Positions 1 through 11,700 are shown, counted from the stretch's first letter. The stretch is 47,342 nucleotides of DNA from Pandoraea commovens (GCF_902459615.1 NZ_CABPSA010000016.1:1-47342); one strand, 5' to 3'. Numbers and translations: made by a program. Notes: generated from the sequence alone by a model not told the origin.

Positions 1-1
1 C

Positions 2-499
2 GTGGTCAAGGTCGGCGAAGAAATCGAAATCGTCGGTATCAAGATGGACGGCGACAAGCCGCACATCGACAAGACGATCTGCACGGGCGTTGAAATGTTC
101 CGCAAGTTGCTCGACCAAGGTCAAGCAGGCGATAACGTTGGCCTGCTGCTGCGCGGCACGAAGCGTGAAGACGTCCAGCGTGGTCAGGTTCTGGCCAAGC
201 CGGGCTCGATCAAGCCGCACATGAAGTTCACGGCCGAAGTGTACGTGCTGTCGAAGGACGAAGGCGGCCGTCACACGCCGTTCTTCAACAACTACCGTCC
301 GCAGTTCTACTTCCGTACGACGGACGTGACTGGCTCGATCACCCTGCCGGAAGGCAAGGAAATGGTCATGCCGGGCGACAACGTGTCGATCAGCGTCAAG
401 CTGATTGCACCGATCGCCATGACCGAAGGTCTGCGCTTCGCAATCCGCGAAGGTGGCCGTACGGTGGGTTCGGGCGTCGTTGCAAAGATCGAAGCTTAA
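2..499 (+). CDS. tuf: Elongation factor EF-Tu, 3' part (5' end outside window)
   Basis: C-terminal 165 residues of translation elongation factor Tu, the GTPase that carries aminoacyl-tRNA to the ribosome. The visible part covers domain 2 ([35 protein letters not shown]) and domain 3 ([21 protein letters not shown], ending with [10 protein letters not shown]); the GTPase domain lies upstream of the window. A second tuf gene starts at 47272 on the same strand. The gene is followed by tRNA-Trp and secE, an arrangement typical of beta-proteobacteria. The first codon shown is an internal codon, not the true start. Confidence 0.97.
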   Translation: MVKVGEEIEIVGIKMDGDKPHIDKTICTGVEMFRKLLDQGQAGDNVGLLLRGTKREDVQRGQVLAKPGSIKPHMKFTAEVYVLSKDEGGRHTPFFNNYRPQFYFRTTDVTGSITLPEGKEMVMPGDNVSISVKLIAPIAMTEGLRFAIREGGRTVGSGVVAKIEA

Positions 500-529
500 G
501 CCGGTACCTTAACGGTCCGCGCTTACGGG

Positions 530-551
530 GGTCAGCTTTTGGCAGCTGACC
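530..551 (+). terminator. Hairpin between tuf and tRNA-Trp
   Basis: Perfect 8-bp stem GGTCAGCT / AGCTGACC (530-537 with 544-551) and a six-base loop, placed 31 nt after the tuf stop and 13 nt before tRNA-Trp. There is no immediate T run, only a later TGTTTT. It could be a weak terminator or an RNA-processing signal that separates tuf mRNA from the tRNA. Confidence 0.4.
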
Positions 552-564
552 TCTCTGCTGTTTT

Positions 565-640
565 AGGGGTATAGCTCAACTGGCAGAGCGTCGGTCTCCA
601 AAACCGAAGGTTGGGGGTTCGATTCCCTCTGCCCCTGCCA
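565..640 (+). tRNA. trpT: tRNA-Trp (anticodon CCA)
   Basis: A 76-nt cloverleaf with an encoded 3' CCA. Acceptor arm AGGGGTA pairs with TGCCCCT (one G-T pair), the D arm contains AGCTCAACTGGCAGAGC, the anticodon CCA is at 598-600 in loop TCTCCAAAA, and the T arm carries GGTTCGATTCC. It lies between tuf and secE and ends 22 nt before secE, so it is probably transcribed with its neighbours and cut out. Confidence 0.97.
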
Positions 641-662
641 AACAACTGTCTGCAAGCTGGAA

Positions 663-1043
663 ATGGCGAATTCTCCCGTAGAAACTGTACGTACGACTGG
701 CGATAAGCTGCTGCTGGCTCTGGCCGGCCTGCTGGTCATTGCTGGCGTCGTGGCGTTCTACGCGTTGGAGCAACAAGCACTGTATGTGCGCGTTGCTGCC
801 ATCGTCGTCGTTCTGGCCATCGCAGCAGGTGTTGCATTGGCATCGCAAACTGGCAAAGGCTTCCTGGCTTTTGCCAAGGATGCGTATCGGGAAGTGGGTA
901 AGGTCGTTTGGCCGACCCGTAAAGAGGCTGCCCAAACGACCGCGATTGTCTTCGCGTTCGTCATCATCATGGCGCTGTATCTGTGGATCAGCGACAAGAC
1001 GATTGAGTGGGCAGTGTTCTCTTTGATTCTTGGCTGGAAGTGA
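663..1043 (+). CDS. secE: Preprotein translocase subunit SecE
   Basis: Small inner-membrane subunit of the SecYEG translocon that stabilises SecY. The 126-residue product has three predicted membrane segments (about residues 15-35, 40-61 and 93-112), like the three-span SecE of enterobacteria rather than the short one-span form. Before the last span is the conserved amphipathic stretch with the [14 protein letters not shown] motif that contacts SecY. The start ATG follows AGCTGGAA. The stop lies one base before the nusG ATG, so the two are very likely co-translated, as in most bacteria. Confidence 0.96.
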   Translation: MANSPVETVRTTGDKLLLALAGLLVIAGVVAFYALEQQALYVRVAAIVVVLAIAAGVALASQTGKGFLAFAKDAYREVGKVVWPTRKEAAQTTAIVFAFVIIMALYLWISDKTIEWAVFSLILGWK

Positions 1044-1044
1044 T

Positions 1045-1602
1045 ATGTCTGATACCGGAGCTGCACCGAGCAAGAAGCGCTGGTACGTCATTCATGCCTA
1101 CTCCGGCATGGAAAAAAGCGTAGCCAAGCAACTGCAAGAGCGCATTACGCGTGAGGGCATGCAAGATTACTTTGGTCAGATTCTTGTTCCGACCGAAGAA
1201 GTTGTTGAAACTACGGCTGGCCATAAGAAGGTCACCGAACGTCGTTTCTTCCCCGGCTATGTGCTGTGTGAGATGGAAATGACGGATGAATCGTGGCACT
1301 TGGTGAAGAACACCCCCAAGGTCACGGGCTTTATCGGCGGCACGGGCACGCGTCCGATTCCGATCCGACAAGCCGAAGTCGACAAGATCATGTCGCAAAT
1401 CAAGGACGGGGTTGAAAAGCCGCGTCCCAAGACGTTGTTCGAAGTGGGCGAGCTGGTTCGAGTCAAGGATGGTCCGTTCACGGACTTCAACGGCTCGGTG
1501 GAAGAAGTGAACTACGAAAAGTCCCGCCTCCGTGTCTCCGTCACCATTTTTGGACGGGCAACTCCAGTAGAACTGGAGTTCGGACAAGTCGAAAAGATCT
1601 AA
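1045..1602 (+). CDS. nusG: Transcription termination/antitermination factor NusG
   Basis: NusG (185 aa) binds RNA polymerase across the clamp, increases processivity, and links polymerase to Rho or to ribosomal protein S10. The N-terminal NGN domain begins with [20 protein letters not shown]. The C-terminal KOW domain contains [19 protein letters not shown]. The ATG at 1045 is preferred over an in-frame TTG at 1030, which would overlap secE by 14 nt and add five non-conserved residues. It is followed by a strong intrinsic terminator. Confidence 0.96.
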   Translation: MSDTGAAPSKKRWYVIHAYSGMEKSVAKQLQERITREGMQDYFGQILVPTEEVVETTAGHKKVTERRFFPGYVLCEMEMTDESWHLVKNTPKVTGFIGGTGTRPIPIRQAEVDKIMSQIKDGVEKPRPKTLFEVGELVRVKDGPFTDFNGSVEEVNYEKSRLRVSVTIFGRATPVELEFGQVEKI

Positions 1603-1611
1603 GAATAAAAT

Positions 1612-1639
1612 GCGCCGGCGCGACGTCCGGCGCGTTTTT
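1612..1639 (+). terminator. Intrinsic terminator after nusG
   Basis: GC-rich stem GCGCCGG / CCGGCGC (1612-1618 with 1627-1633), followed by G and five T (1635-1639). An A-rich stretch precedes it. It should end the secE-nusG transcript, leaving rplK to its own promoter. Confidence 0.85.
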
Positions 1640-1710
1640 GCGTTGGTGACACCCGTCGCCGAGGAGCGTCAGTAGCCCGTTTTTGGTGAACGCGCGCTAT
1701 GACTCAACCC

Positions 1711-1731
1711 CGAATATGCGCCACATATTCG
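1711..1731 (+). promoter_or_regulatory. Hairpin in the rplK-rplA leader
   Basis: Perfect 8-bp inverted repeat CGAATATG / CATATTCG with a 5-nt loop, ending 15 nt before the rplK ATG and touching the GGAGT ribosome site (1735-1739). In other bacteria ribosomal protein L1 represses its own operon by binding a leader structure here. That this hairpin is the L1 site is an inference from position. Confidence 0.4.
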
Positions 1732-1745
1732 TTCCGGAGTAAACC

Positions 1746-2177
1746 ATGGCAAAGAAAATCATCGGCTTTATCAAGCTGCAGATTCCTGCAGGTAAAGCCA
1801 ATCCGTCGCCCCCCGTGGGCCCGGCCCTGGGTCAGCGTGGCCTGAACATCATGGAGTTCTGCAAGGCGTTCAACGCGCAAACGCAGAGCCTCGAACCGGG
1901 TCTGCCGATTCCGGTGGTGATCACCGCCTTCGCGGACAAGAGCTTCACGTTCGTCCTGAAGACCCCGCCGGCAACGGTGCTGATCAAGAAGGCTGCCAAC
2001 CTGCAAAAGGGTTCGGCCAAGCCGCACACCGACAAGGTGGGCAAGATCACCCGCGCACAAGCGGAAGAAATCGCGAAGACCAAGATGCCTGACCTTACCG
2101 CCTCCGATCTGGACGCCGCGGTTCGCACCATCGCTGGCAGCGCACGTTCGATGGGCATCACGGTGGAGGGTCTGTAA
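1746..2177 (+). CDS. rplK: 50S ribosomal protein L11
   Basis: L11 (143 aa) forms the GTPase-associated centre of the large subunit and is needed for the stringent response. The start [20 protein letters not shown] and the [21 protein letters not shown] stretch are hallmark L11 sequence; the RNA-binding C-terminal domain ends with [13 protein letters not shown]. Its stop overlaps the rplA start (TAATG), which indicates translational coupling. Confidence 0.97.
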   Translation: MAKKIIGFIKLQIPAGKANPSPPVGPALGQRGLNIMEFCKAFNAQTQSLEPGLPIPVVITAFADKSFTFVLKTPPATVLIKKAANLQKGSAKPHTDKVGKITRAQAEEIAKTKMPDLTASDLDAAVRTIAGSARSMGITVEGL

Positions 2178-2872
2178 TGGCTAAGATCTCGAAGCGTCAA
2201 CAAGCACTGGCCGCAAAGGTCGACCGCAACAAGCTGTACCCGGTCGGCGACGCTCTGGCCCTGGTCAAGGAATGCGCAAGCGCCAAGTTCGACGAGTCGA
2301 TCGACGTCGCCGTTCAACTGGGCGTCGATGCGAAGAAGTCGGACCAAGTGGTTCGCGGTTCGGTCGTTCTGCCGGCTGGTACCGGTAAGTCGGTTCGCGT
2401 TGCCGTTTTCGCCCAAGGCGAAAAGGCTGAGCAAGCCAAGGCTGCCGGCGCTGAAATCGTCGGTATGGAAGACCTGGCCGAGCAGATCAAGGCCGGCAAC
2501 ATGGACTTCGACATCGTGATCGCTTCGCCGGACACGATGCGTATCGTCGGTACGCTGGGTCAGATCCTCGGCCCGCGCGGCCTGATGCCGAACCCGAAGG
2601 TTGGCACGGTCACCCCGGACGTCGCTACGGCTGTGAAGAACGCCAAGGCAGGTCAGGTGCAGTACCGTGTCGACAAGGCCGGTATCATCCACGCCACGAT
2701 CGGTCGCGCTTCGTTCGAAGCCGCTGCTCTGCAGCAGAACCTTTCGGCGCTGCTGGAAGCCCTGACGAAGTCGAAGCCGGCTTCGAGCAAGGGTGTCTAC
2801 CTGCGCAAGATCGCCCTGTCGAGCACGATGGGCGTTGGCGTGCGCGTGGACCAGGCCAGCCTGTCGGCCTAA
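2177..2872 (+). CDS. rplA: 50S ribosomal protein L1
   Basis: L1 (231 aa) builds the mobile stalk near the E site and usually represses translation of its own operon. It shows the family signature [14 protein letters not shown] at about residues 133-146 and the conserved N-terminal [18 protein letters not shown]. It overlaps rplK by one base. Length matches the bacterial family. Confidence 0.97.
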   Translation: MAKISKRQQALAAKVDRNKLYPVGDALALVKECASAKFDESIDVAVQLGVDAKKSDQVVRGSVVLPAGTGKSVRVAVFAQGEKAEQAKAAGAEIVGMEDLAEQIKAGNMDFDIVIASPDTMRIVGTLGQILGPRGLMPNPKVGTVTPDVATAVKNAKAGQVQYRVDKAGIIHATIGRASFEAAALQQNLSALLEALTKSKPASSKGVYLRKIALSSTMGVGVRVDQASLSA

Positions 2873-3194
2873 GCGATAAGTATCGCAATCGCAGGGTGAT
2901 GGCGTCCCCTGCGATGGCTGAGATCCTGGAGATCGACAGCCTGTAGCAAAAGACTTTGGGCGGAAGCGGACTCTTCGGAAGACGCTTCCGGTTATCAAAG
3001 ACCGTTGGCGGGAATGGGCATTCACTGACGCTCCCTTAATACGCCAGCCAACGCAGATGGCGAACCCGAACAAGTTATGCAGTCACACCGTCGCACGCGG
3101 GCAACCGGGCGCGAGGGTTGAAACTCCAGACATGTCGGTAAGCCGTTAGTGGAACGGCATCACCATGAGGTGATGTCAATTTTGGAGGTTAACC
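2873..3194 (+). promoter_or_regulatory. Structured rplJ-rplL leader region (no gene)
   Basis: A 322-bp non-coding stretch rich in perfect hairpins. TCGCAGGG pairs with CCCTGCGA (2889-2896 / 2907-2914), CGGAAGCG with CGCTTCCG (2961-2968 / 2983-2990), GCCGTT with AACGGC (3142-3147 / 3153-3158), and CATCACC with GGTGATG (3158-3164 / 3169-3175). The last two abut just upstream of the GGAGG at 3184-3188. In most bacteria the L10-(L12)4 complex binds such a leader to repress rplJ; its presence here is inferred from position and structure. No confident promoter hexamers were picked. Confidence 0.55.
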
Positions 3195-3692
3195 GTGGCA
3201 CTTAATCTTGATGATAAGAAAGCCGTCGTGGCAGAAGTATCGGCGCAAGTCGCCGGCGCTTCGACCATCGTTGTGGCTGAATATCGCGGAATCACGGTTG
3301 GCGATCTGACGAAGCTTCGCGCCAATGCGCGTCAGCAAGGCGTCTACCTGCGCGTTCTGAAGAACACGCTGGCACGCCGTGCAGTGGAAAACACTGCATT
3401 TGCTGACCTGGCTGAGCAGATGACCGGTCCTCTGATCTACGGTATCTCGACGGATCCCGTAGCCGCTGCGAAAGTCTTGAACGACTTTTCGAAGGGCAAC
3501 GACAAGTTGATCTTGAAGGCCGGCTCGTACGACGGCAAGGTGATGGACAAGGCAGGCGTGCAAGCGCTGGCCTCGATCCCGAGCCGCGACGAACTGCTCG
3601 CGAAGTTGCTGGGTGTCATGCAAGCGCCGGTTTCCGGCTTTGCTCGCGTCCTGGCTGCCGTGGCAGAGAAGAAGCAAGCGGAAGCTGCTTAA
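3195..3692 (+). CDS. rplJ: 50S ribosomal protein L10
   Basis: L10 (165 aa) is the stalk base that binds L7/L12 dimers through its C-terminal helix and 23S rRNA through its N-terminal domain. [22 protein letters not shown] followed by [16 protein letters not shown] is typical. The start is GTG at 3195, seven bases after GGAGG; no ATG fits. The alanine-rich C-terminus ([14 protein letters not shown]) is the L12-binding helix. rplL follows after 60 nt. Confidence 0.96.
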   Translation: MALNLDDKKAVVAEVSAQVAGASTIVVAEYRGITVGDLTKLRANARQQGVYLRVLKNTLARRAVENTAFADLAEQMTGPLIYGISTDPVAAAKVLNDFSKGNDKLILKAGSYDGKVMDKAGVQALASIPSRDELLAKLLGVMQAPVSGFARVLAAVAEKKQAEAA

Positions 3693-3752
3693 TTCTCTCC
3701 CCGGTTACACGATCGCTGACTTCGGTCCGAACACAATCTAGGAGTTTTACAA

Positions 3753-4130
3753 ATGGCAATCACGAAAGACGAAATCATCGAAGCCGTAGGCGCGATGTCG
3801 GTTATGGAACTGAACGACCTGGTCAAGGCGTTCGAAGAAAAGTTTGGCGTGTCGGCTGCCGCGATGATGGTCGCTGGCGGTGCTGCTGGCGGCGGTGCTG
3901 CTGCAGCTGCTGAAGAGCAAACCGAATTCAACGTCATCCTGGCAGAAGTCGGTGCAAACAAGGTCGGCGTCATTAAGGCCGTCCGCGAAATCACCGGCCT
4001 GGGCCTGAAGGAAGCCAAGGATCTGGTTGATGGCGCTCCGAAGGCTGTCAAGGAAGGCGTCGACAAGGCTGCTGCTGAAGAAGCCAAGAAGAAGCTGGAA
4101 GAAGCCGGCGCCAAGGTCGAAGTTAAGTAA
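3753..4130 (+). CDS. rplL: 50S ribosomal protein L7/L12
   Basis: The acidic stalk protein (125 aa) that recruits translation GTPases. It has the N-terminal dimerisation domain ([20 protein letters not shown]), an Ala/Gly-rich hinge at about residues 36-50, and the C-terminal factor-binding domain with [20 protein letters not shown] and ending [13 protein letters not shown]. Ribosome site TAGGAG lies 9 bases upstream. An attenuator-like terminator follows before rpoB. Confidence 0.97.
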   Translation: MAITKDEIIEAVGAMSVMELNDLVKAFEEKFGVSAAAMMVAGGAAGGGAAAAAEEQTEFNVILAEVGANKVGVIKAVREITGLGLKEAKDLVDGAPKAVKEGVDKAAAEEAKKKLEEAGAKVEVK

Positions 4131-4150
4131 TTCGACTCTGCGCGTAGGGA

Positions 4151-4182
4151 AGGCTGGCGACGAAATGTCGTCAGCCTTTTTG
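4151..4182 (+). terminator. Attenuator-like terminator between rplL and rpoB
   Basis: Stem AGGCTGGCGAC / GTCGTCAGCCT with one G-T pair (4151-4161 with 4167-4177) and a T run at 4177-4181. In many bacteria a partial terminator at this spot lets only part of the rplJL transcripts continue into rpoBC. Partial read-through here is inferred from family knowledge. Confidence 0.78.
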
Positions 4183-4658
4183 TGCTTTCAGGAGATGTAA
4201 ATCCCAAAAGCGGGATTTCAAATTCGAAAGCGGGCTTGAAGCTAAGCCAAGTGGTTGAAATTGAAGTGATTTCGCTGTGTCTGGTGTGACTTGCACGGTT
4301 TCAAACGGGTGTTCGCCCAATGAAACGAGTCCAGGGACATGCGATAGCGGCCGACGTGCCGCACTGGGGAAGTAAGCGAGAGGCCAAAGAAAAAATCGCG
4401 ACGGGAAGCGTATTCGATGCGTTATGCATCGGCCCGTGACGGTTTTCTCTTTGTCTTCTGAAGCGACTGCAGAAGGCAAGTTTGGTCGGGCGACGGGCAA
4501 CACAGGCATCCGTCGCCGTCAGCCAGCGGTTGGTAGCGGCCAACCACCAAGCTCGTTGCTCCGCGGCAAGCCCGCCGTGGGGGACGTCTGGTCTCAGTCG
4601 ATGAACACCCGTTGGCGATGCCTGCCGTCGTCGTCAGCGTAGTGATTCGGAGATCGTA
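4183..4658 (+). other. Intergenic region before rpoB (no gene seen)
   Basis: 476 bases between the rplL terminator and rpoB. It holds a small hairpin CGATGC / GCATCG (4415-4420 / 4426-4431) and an imperfect direct repeat of AAAGCGGG near 4206-4232. GGAGATCGTA immediately precedes the rpoB ATG. A 72-codon open frame at 4424-4642 has no recognisable product. An RNase processing site or an rpoB promoter could lie here but I cannot point to one. Confidence 0.5.
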
Positions 4659-7600
4659 ATGCACTATTCCTTCACCGAGAAGAAACGCATTCGCAAGAGT
4701 TTTGCGAAGCGTCCGACCGTGCACAAGGTGCCGTTTTTGCTGGCCACCCAGCTCGCCTCGTACACATCGTTCTTGCAAGCCGATGCGCTTGCATCGGAGC
4801 GGAAGCCGGAGGGTCTGCAAGCAGCCTTCTCCTCCATTTTCCCGATCGTTTCTCACAACGGGTTCGCACGCCTGGAGTTTGTCAGCTATCTGCTTGGCAC
4901 GCCTGCGTTCGATGTCAAGGAATGCCAACAGCGCGGCCTGACCTTCTGCTCGGCCCTGCGCGCCAAGGTTCGTCTGGTGATTCTCGATAAGGAATCGCCG
5001 AATAAGCCGGTAGTCAAGGAAGTCAAGGAACAGGAAGTGTACATGGGCGAAATTCCGCTCATGACCTCGACGGGTTCCTTCGTCATCAATGGCACGGAAC
5101 GTGTCATCGTCTCGCAGCTGCACCGTTCGCCGGGCGTGTTCTTCGAACACGACAAGGGCAAGACGCACAGCTCGGGCAAACTGCTGTTCTCCGCGCGTAT
5201 CATCCCCTACCGCGGCTCGTGGCTCGACTTCGAATTCGATCCGAAGGACATTCTGTACTTCCGCGTTGACCGCCGTCGCAAGATGCCGGTCACGATCCTG
5301 CTCAAGGCCATCGGCCTGACGCCGGAACAGATCCTCGCGAACTTCTTCGTGTTCGACAACTTCAAGCTGATGCCGGAAGGCGCACAGATGGAGTTCGTGC
5401 CGGAGCGTCTGCGCGGTGAAGTGGCTCGCTTCGACATCACGGATCGCGAAGGCAAGGTCATTGTCCAGAAGGACAAACGCGTCAACGCCAAGCACATCCG
5501 CGACCTCGAGAACGCCAACACCAAGTTCATCTCGGTGCCGGAAGACTATCTCCTCGGCCGTGTGCTCGCGAAAAACGTGGTCGATGGCGACACCGGCGAA
5601 GTGATCGCCAACGCTAACGACGAAATCACCGAAAGCGTGCTGCTCAAGCTGCGCGAGTCGGGCGTGTCGGACATCCAGACGCTGTACACGAACGATCTGG
5701 ACCAGGGTTCGTACATCTCGGCCACGCTGCGTATCGACGAGACCGCCGACAAGACGGCTGCGCGTATCGCGATCTATCGCATGATGCGCCCGGGCGAGCC
5801 GCCGACCGAAGATGCGGTCGAGGCGCTGTTCAACCGTTTGTTCTACAGCGAAGAAGCGTACGACCTGTCGAAGGTGGGGCGTATGAAGTTCAACCGTCGT
5901 GTCGGCCGTGACGAAGTGCTCGGACCGATGACGCTGGACGACGACGATATTCTCGCGACCATCAAGATCCTCGTGGATCTGCGTAACGGCCGCGGCGAAG
6001 TCGACGACATCGACCACTTGGGTAACCGTCGTGTGCGTTGCGTCGGCGAACTGGCAGAGAACCAGTTCCGCGCCGGTCTCGTGCGTGTCGAGCGCGCTGT
6101 GAAGGAACGTCTGGGTCAGGCCGAGTCGGAAAACCTGATGCCGCACGACCTGATCAACAGCAAGCCGATTTCGTCGGCCATTCGCGAATTCTTCGGTTCG
6201 TCGCAGTTGTCGCAGTTTATGGACCAGACCAACCCGCTGTCGGAAATCACGCACAAGCGTCGTGTTTCCGCACTGGGCCCGGGCGGTCTGACGCGCGAGC
6301 GTGCGGGCTTTGAAGTTCGCGACGTGCACCCGACCCACTATGGCCGCGTGTGCCCGATCGAAACGCCGGAAGGTCCGAACATTGGTCTGATCAACTCGCT
6401 GGCACTGTACGCTCGCCTGAACGAATACGGCTTCCTCGAGACGCCGTATCGCAAGGTGGAAGACGGCAAGGTCACCGACCAGATCGACTACCTGTCGGCC
6501 ATTGAAGAAGGTCGTTACGTGATCGCCCAGGCGAACGCGTCGATCGGCGCCAGCGGCGAACTCACCGACGAACTCGTGTCGTCGCGTGAAGCCGGTGAAA
6601 CGCTGATGGTCACGCCGGACCGCATCCAGTACATGGACGTGGCACCGTCGCAGATCGTCTCGGTCGCAGCCTCGCTGATTCCGTTCCTCGAACACGATGA
6701 CGCGAACCGCGCATTGATGGGTTCGAACATGCAGCGCCAGGCCGTGCCTTGCCTGCGTCCGGAAAAGGCGGTCGTCGGTACGGGTATCGAACGTACGGTG
6801 GCCGTTGACTCGGGTACGACCGTGCAGGCGTTCCGTGGCGGTGTGGTCGACTACGTCGATGCAGGCCGTGTGGTGATTCGCGTGAACGACGACGAAGCCG
6901 TTGCCGGTGAAGTCGGCGTGGACATCTACAACCTGATCAAGTACACGCGTTCGAACCAGAACACCAACATCAACCAGCGTCCGATCGTGGAAGTGGGCGA
7001 TAAGGTTGCGCGCGGCGATGTGATCGCCGACGGCGCGTCGACCGACCTGGGTGAGCTGGCGCTGGGTCAGAACATGCTGATCGCGTTCATGCCGTGGAAC
7101 GGCTACAACTTCGAAGACTCGATCCTGATCTCGGAACGTGTCGTCGCGGAAGACCGTTACACGTCGATCCACATCGAAGAACTGAACGTTGTCGCTCGCG
7201 ACACGAAGCTCGGACCGGAAGAAATCACGCGCGACATCTCGAACCTGGCGGAAGTGCAACTGAGCCGTCTGGACGAGTCGGGCATCGTGTACATCGGTGC
7301 AGAAGTCGAAGCCGGTGACGTGCTGGTGGGCAAGGTCACGCCGAAGGGCGAAACCCAGCTCACGCCGGAAGAAAAGCTGCTGCGCGCGATCTTCGGCGAG
7401 AAGGCTTCGGACGTGAAGGACACCTCGCTGCGCGTGCCGTCGGGCATGAGCGGCACGGTCATCGACGTGCAAGTGTTCACGCGTGAAGGCATTCAGCGCG
7501 ACAAGCGCGCTCAGCAGATCATCGACGATGAACTGAAGGGCTACCGCCTCGACCTGAACGACCAGTTGCGTATCGTGGAAGGCGACGCATTCCAGCGTCT

Positions 7601-8765
7601 GGAGCGTTTCCTGGTGGGCAAGACCGCCAATGGCGGCCCGAAGAAGCTCGCCAAGGGCACCAAGATCACCAAGGAATACCTGGCCGATCTGGATCGCTAC
7701 CACTGGTTCGACATCCGTCTGGCAGAAGACGAAGGTGCGCAACAGCTCGAACAGATCAAGGAATCGATCGAGCAGAAGCGTCACTCGTTCGACCTGGCTT
7801 TCGAAGAGAAGCGCAAGAAGCTTACGCAAGGCGACGAACTGCCGCCGGGCGTGCTGAAGATGGTCAAGGTGTACCTGGCGGTCAAGCGTCGTCTGCAGCC
7901 TGGCGACAAGATGGCCGGCCGTCACGGTAACAAGGGTGTGGTCTCGAAGATCGTGCCGATCGAGGATATGCCGTACATGGCCGATGGCCGTCCGGCAGAC
8001 ATCGTGCTCAACCCGCTCGGCGTGCCGTCGCGGATGAACGTGGGTCAGATTCTCGAATCGCACCTCGGCTGGGCAGCGAAGGGTCTGGGCTGGCGTATCG
8101 GCGAAATGCTGCAAGCGCACACGAAGGTCCAGGAGCTTCGCAAGTTCCTGACGAAGATCTACAACGAGAGCGGTCAGCAAGAAGATATCGACAGCCTGTC
8201 GGACGACGAAATCATGTCGTTGGCACGCAACCTGCAGAACGGTGTTCCGTTCGCGACGCCGGTGTTCGATGGCGCGCATGAAGAGGAAATCCGTCGCATG
8301 CTGGATCTGGCGTTCCCGGATCACATCGCGAAGGAACTCGGCATGACCAAGTCGAAGAACCAGGTCACGCTGTTCGACGGTCGCACTGGCGAAGCCTTCG
8401 AGCGTACGGTCACTTGCGGCTTCATGCACATGCTCAAGCTGCACCACTTGGTCGACGACAAGATGCACGCACGTTCGACCGGTCCGTACTCGCTGGTGAC
8501 GCAACAGCCGTTGGGCGGTAAGGCTCAGTTCGGTGGTCAGCGCTTCGGTGAAATGGAAGTGTGGGCACTGGAAGCTTACGGCGCATCGTATGTGCTGCAG
8601 GAAATGCTGACGGTGAAGTCGGATGACGTGACGGGTCGTACGAAGGTGTACGAGAACCTCGTTAAGGGCGATCACGTGATCGATGCCGGCATGCCGGAAT
8701 CGTTCAACGTGCTGGTCAAGGAAATCCGTTCGCTCGGTATCGATATCGACCTGGAGCGCGGTTAA
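4659..8765 (+). CDS. rpoB: RNA polymerase beta subunit
   Basis: RpoB (1368 aa, usual Burkholderiaceae length) forms one pincer of the polymerase and part of the active site. Clear landmarks are the rifampicin-binding stretch at about residues 510-570 ([20 protein letters not shown], then [10 protein letters not shown]), the [15 protein letters not shown] motif, the [17 protein letters not shown] motif and the C-terminal [20 protein letters not shown]. The residues that usually mutate to rifampicin resistance (the D, H and S of these motifs) look wild type. ATG follows GGAGATCGTA; rpoC begins 26 nt after the stop, so the two are an operon. Confidence 0.98.
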   Translation: MHYSFTEKKRIRKSFAKRPTVHKVPFLLATQLASYTSFLQADALASERKPEGLQAAFSSIFPIVSHNGFARLEFVSYLLGTPAFDVKECQQRGLTFCSALRAKVRLVILDKESPNKPVVKEVKEQEVYMGEIPLMTSTGSFVINGTERVIVSQLHRSPGVFFEHDKGKTHSSGKLLFSARIIPYRGSWLDFEFDPKDILYFRVDRRRKMPVTILLKAIGLTPEQILANFFVFDNFKLMPEGAQMEFVPERLRGEVARFDITDREGKVIVQKDKRVNAKHIRDLENANTKFISVPEDYLLGRVLAKNVVDGDTGEVIANANDEITESVLLKLRESGVSDIQTLYTNDLDQGSYISATLRIDETADKTAARIAIYRMMRPGEPPTEDAVEALFNRLFYSEEAYDLSKVGRMKFNRRVGRDEVLGPMTLDDDDILATIKILVDLRNGRGEVDDIDHLGNRRVRCVGELAENQFRAGLVRVERAVKERLGQAESENLMPHDLINSKPISSAIREFFGSSQLSQFMDQTNPLSEITHKRRVSALGPGGLTRERAGFEVRDVHPTHYGRVCPIETPEGPNIGLINSLALYARLNEYGFLETPYRKVEDGKVTDQIDYLSAIEEGRYVIAQANASIGASGELTDELVSSREAGETLMVTPDRIQYMDVAPSQIVSVAASLIPFLEHDDANRALMGSNMQRQAVPCLRPEKAVVGTGIERTVAVDSGTTVQAFRGGVVDYVDAGRVVIRVNDDEAVAGEVGVDIYNLIKYTRSNQNTNINQRPIVEVGDKVARGDVIADGASTDLGELALGQNMLIAFMPWNGYNFEDSILISERVVAEDRYTSIHIEELNVVARDTKLGPEEITRDISNLAEVQLSRLDESGIVYIGAEVEAGDVLVGKVTPKGETQLTPEEKLLRAIFGEKASDVKDTSLRVPSGMSGTVIDVQVFTREGIQRDKRAQQIIDDELKGYRLDLNDQLRIVEGDAFQRLERFLVGKTANGGPKKLAKGTKITKEYLADLDRYHWFDIRLAEDEGAQQLEQIKESIEQKRHSFDLAFEEKRKKLTQGDELPPGVLKMVKVYLAVKRRLQPGDKMAGRHGNKGVVSKIVPIEDMPYMADGRPADIVLNPLGVPSRMNVGQILESHLGWAAKGLGWRIGEMLQAHTKVQELRKFLTKIYNESGQQEDIDSLSDDEIMSLARNLQNGVPFATPVFDGAHEEEIRRMLDLAFPDHIAKELGMTKSKNQVTLFDGRTGEAFERTVTCGFMHMLKLHHLVDDKMHARSTGPYSLVTQQPLGGKAQFGGQRFGEMEVWALEAYGASYVLQEMLTVKSDDVTGRTKVYENLVKGDHVIDAGMPESFNVLVKEIRSLGIDIDLERG

Positions 8766-8791
8766 TCGCGTTCAGGCAACAGGAGAAAGCA

Positions 8792-11700
8792 ATGAAAGCT
8801 TTGCTCGATCTATTCAAGCAAGTCCAGCAGGACGAACAGTTCGACGCGATCAAGATCGGTCTGGCTTCGCCGGACAAGATCCGCTCGTGGTCGTTCGGTG
8901 AAGTGAAGAAGCCGGAGACGATCAACTACCGGACCTTCAAGCCCGAACGCGACGGTCTGTTCTGCGCCAAGATCTTCGGTCCGATCAAGGACTACGAGTG
9001 CCTTTGCGGCAAGTACAAGCGCCTGAAGCACCGTGGCGTGATCTGCGAGAAGTGCGGCGTTGAAGTGACGCTGGCCAAGGTGCGCCGTGAGCGCATGGGC
9101 CACATCGAACTGGCTTCGCCGGTCGCGCACATCTGGTTCCTGAAGTCGCTCCCGTCGCGTCTGGGCATGGTGCTCGACATGACGCTGCGCGACATCGAAC
9201 GCGTGCTGTACTTCGAAGCATACGTGGTCCTCGAGCCGGGCATGACGCCGCTTAAGCGTTGCCAGATCATGACCGAGGAGGATTACTACAACAAGGTCGA
9301 GGAATACGGCGACGAATTCCGTGCCGAGATGGGCGCGGAAGGCGTGCGCGAGCTGCTGCGCTCGATCGACATCGACGCACAGGTCGAGCATCTGCGCGCC
9401 GAGCTGCAAGCCACGGGCTCGGAAGCCAAGATCAAGAAGTACGCCAAGCGCCTGAAGGTTCTTGAGGCATTCCAGCGCTCGGGCATCAAGCCCGAGTGGA
9501 TGGTGCTCGAAGTCCTGCCGGTGCTCCCGCCCGAGCTGCGCCCGCTGGTGCCGCTCGACGGTGGCCGCTTCGCGACCTCGGACCTGAACGATCTGTATCG
9601 CCGCGTCATCAACCGTAACAACCGTCTGAAGCGTCTGCTCGAGCTCAAGGCCCCGGACATCATCGTGCGCAACGAAAAGCGCATGCTGCAAGAGTCCGTG
9701 GACTCGCTGCTCGACAACGGCCGTCGCGGTAAGGCGATGACCGGTGCGAACAAGCGCCCGCTCAAGTCGCTGGCCGACATGATCAAGGGTAAGAGCGGTC
9801 GTTTCCGTCAGAACTTGCTGGGTAAGCGCGTTGACTACTCGGGCCGTTCGGTGATTACCGTGGGCCCGACGCTCAAGCTGCATCAGTGCGGTCTGCCGAA
9901 GCTGATGGCGCTCGAACTCTTCAAGCCGTTCATCTTCCACAAGCTGGAAGTGATGGGCGTGGCCACGACCATCAAGGCCGCGAAGAAGGAAGTCGAGAAC
10001 CAGACGGCGGTGGTGTGGGACATCTTGGAAGAGGTGATCCGCGAGCATCCGATCATGCTGAACCGCGCACCGACGCTGCACCGCCTGGGTATTCAGGCGT
10101 TTGAACCGGTGCTGATCGAAGGCAAGGCAATTCAGCTTCACCCGCTGGTTTGCGCGGCGTTCAACGCCGACTTCGACGGTGACCAGATGGCTGTCCACGT
10201 GCCGCTGTCGCTCGAAGCGCAGATGGAAGCGCGTACCCTGATGCTGGCCTCGAACAACGTGTTGTTCCCGGCTAACGGCGATCCGTCGATCGTGCCGTCG
10301 CAGGATATCGTGCTGGGTCTGTACTACGCGACGCGCGACAAGATCAACGGCAAGGGCGAAGGCCTGTCGTTCATCGACGTGTCCGAAGTGCTGCGTGCGT
10401 ACGACAACAAGGAAGTCGAACTGGCTTCGCGCGTGAACGTGCGTATTACGGAGTACCTGGTCGACGCGGAAACGGGCGAGAAGACGCCGAAGATCACGCT
10501 GTATCCGACGACCGTCGGCCGCGCGATCCTGTCGGAAATTCTGCCGCCGGGCCTGCCGTTCTCGGTGCTGAACAAGTCGCTCAAGAAGAAGGAAATCTCG
10601 AAGCTGATCAACACGGCGTTCCGTCGTTGCGGTCTGCGCGAGACGGTGATCTTCGTCGACAAGCTGATGCAGTCGGGCTTCAAGCTCGCCACGCGTGCCG
10701 GTATCTCGATCTGCGTCGACGACATGCTCGTGCCGACGAAGAAGGAAGAGCTGATCGGCGAAGCGTCGAAGAAGGTCAAGGAATACGACCGTCAGTACAT
10801 GTCGGGTCTGGTCACGTCGCAAGAGCGTTACAACAACGTCGTGGACATTTGGGGTGCTACCGGTGACGCCGTGGGTAAGGCGATGATGGAGCAGCTCTCG
10901 AAGGAAAAGACCACGGATCGCGATGGCAACGTCGTCGATCAGGAGTCGTTCAACTCGATTTACATGATGGCCGACTCCGGTGCTCGCGGTTCGAGCGCCC
11001 AGATTCGCCAGCTCGCCGGTATGCGTGGCCTGATGGCCAAGCCGGACGGCTCGATTATCGAGACGCCGATTACCGCGAACTTCCGCGAAGGCCTGAACGT
11101 GTTGCAGTACTTCATCTCGACCCACGGTGCACGTAAGGGTCTGGCCGATACGGCACTGAAGACGGCAAACTCGGGTTACCTGACGCGTCGTCTGGTCGAC
11201 GTGACGCAGGATCTGGTCGTGGTCGAAGACGATTGCGGCACGAGCAACGGCGTGGCGATGAAGGCGCTGGTCGAGGGCGGTGAAGTGGTCGAAGCCCTGC
11301 GTGACCGTATCCTGGGTCGCGTGGCTGTGGCTGACGTCGTGAATCCGGAAACGCAAGAGACGGTGTACGAAGCCGGTACGCTGCTCGACGAAGACATCGT
11401 CGAGAACATCGAAGCGCTGGGTATCGACGAAGTGCGCGTGCGCACGCCGCTGACCTGCGATACGCGTTTCGGTCTGTGCGCACTGTGCTACGGCCGTGAC
11501 CTGGGTCGCGGTACGCGTGTGAACGTCGGCGAAGCTGTCGGCGTGATCGCAGCACAGTCGATCGGCGAACCGGGCACGCAGCTGACGATGCGTACGTTCC
11601 ACATCGGTGGTGCGGCATCGCGTGCGGCAGTGGCCTCGTCGATCGAAGCCAAGTCGAACGGTACGGTTCGCTTCACGGCAACCATGCGTTACGTGACGAA

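Noticed and set aside
4424-4642. 72-codon open frame between rplL and rpoB
   Set aside because: No ribosome site, no recognisable product, and it lies in a known long leader-type gap.
6180-6400. Possible rifampicin-resistance change in rpoB
   Set aside because: The Asp, His and Ser positions of the resistance region read as wild type.
4422-8675. 1417-codon open frame antisense to rpoB
   Set aside because: It is the mirror of rpoB codon bias in GC-rich DNA; its translation is low-complexity (His, Arg, Asp, Val rich) with no family match, and rpoB is certain.
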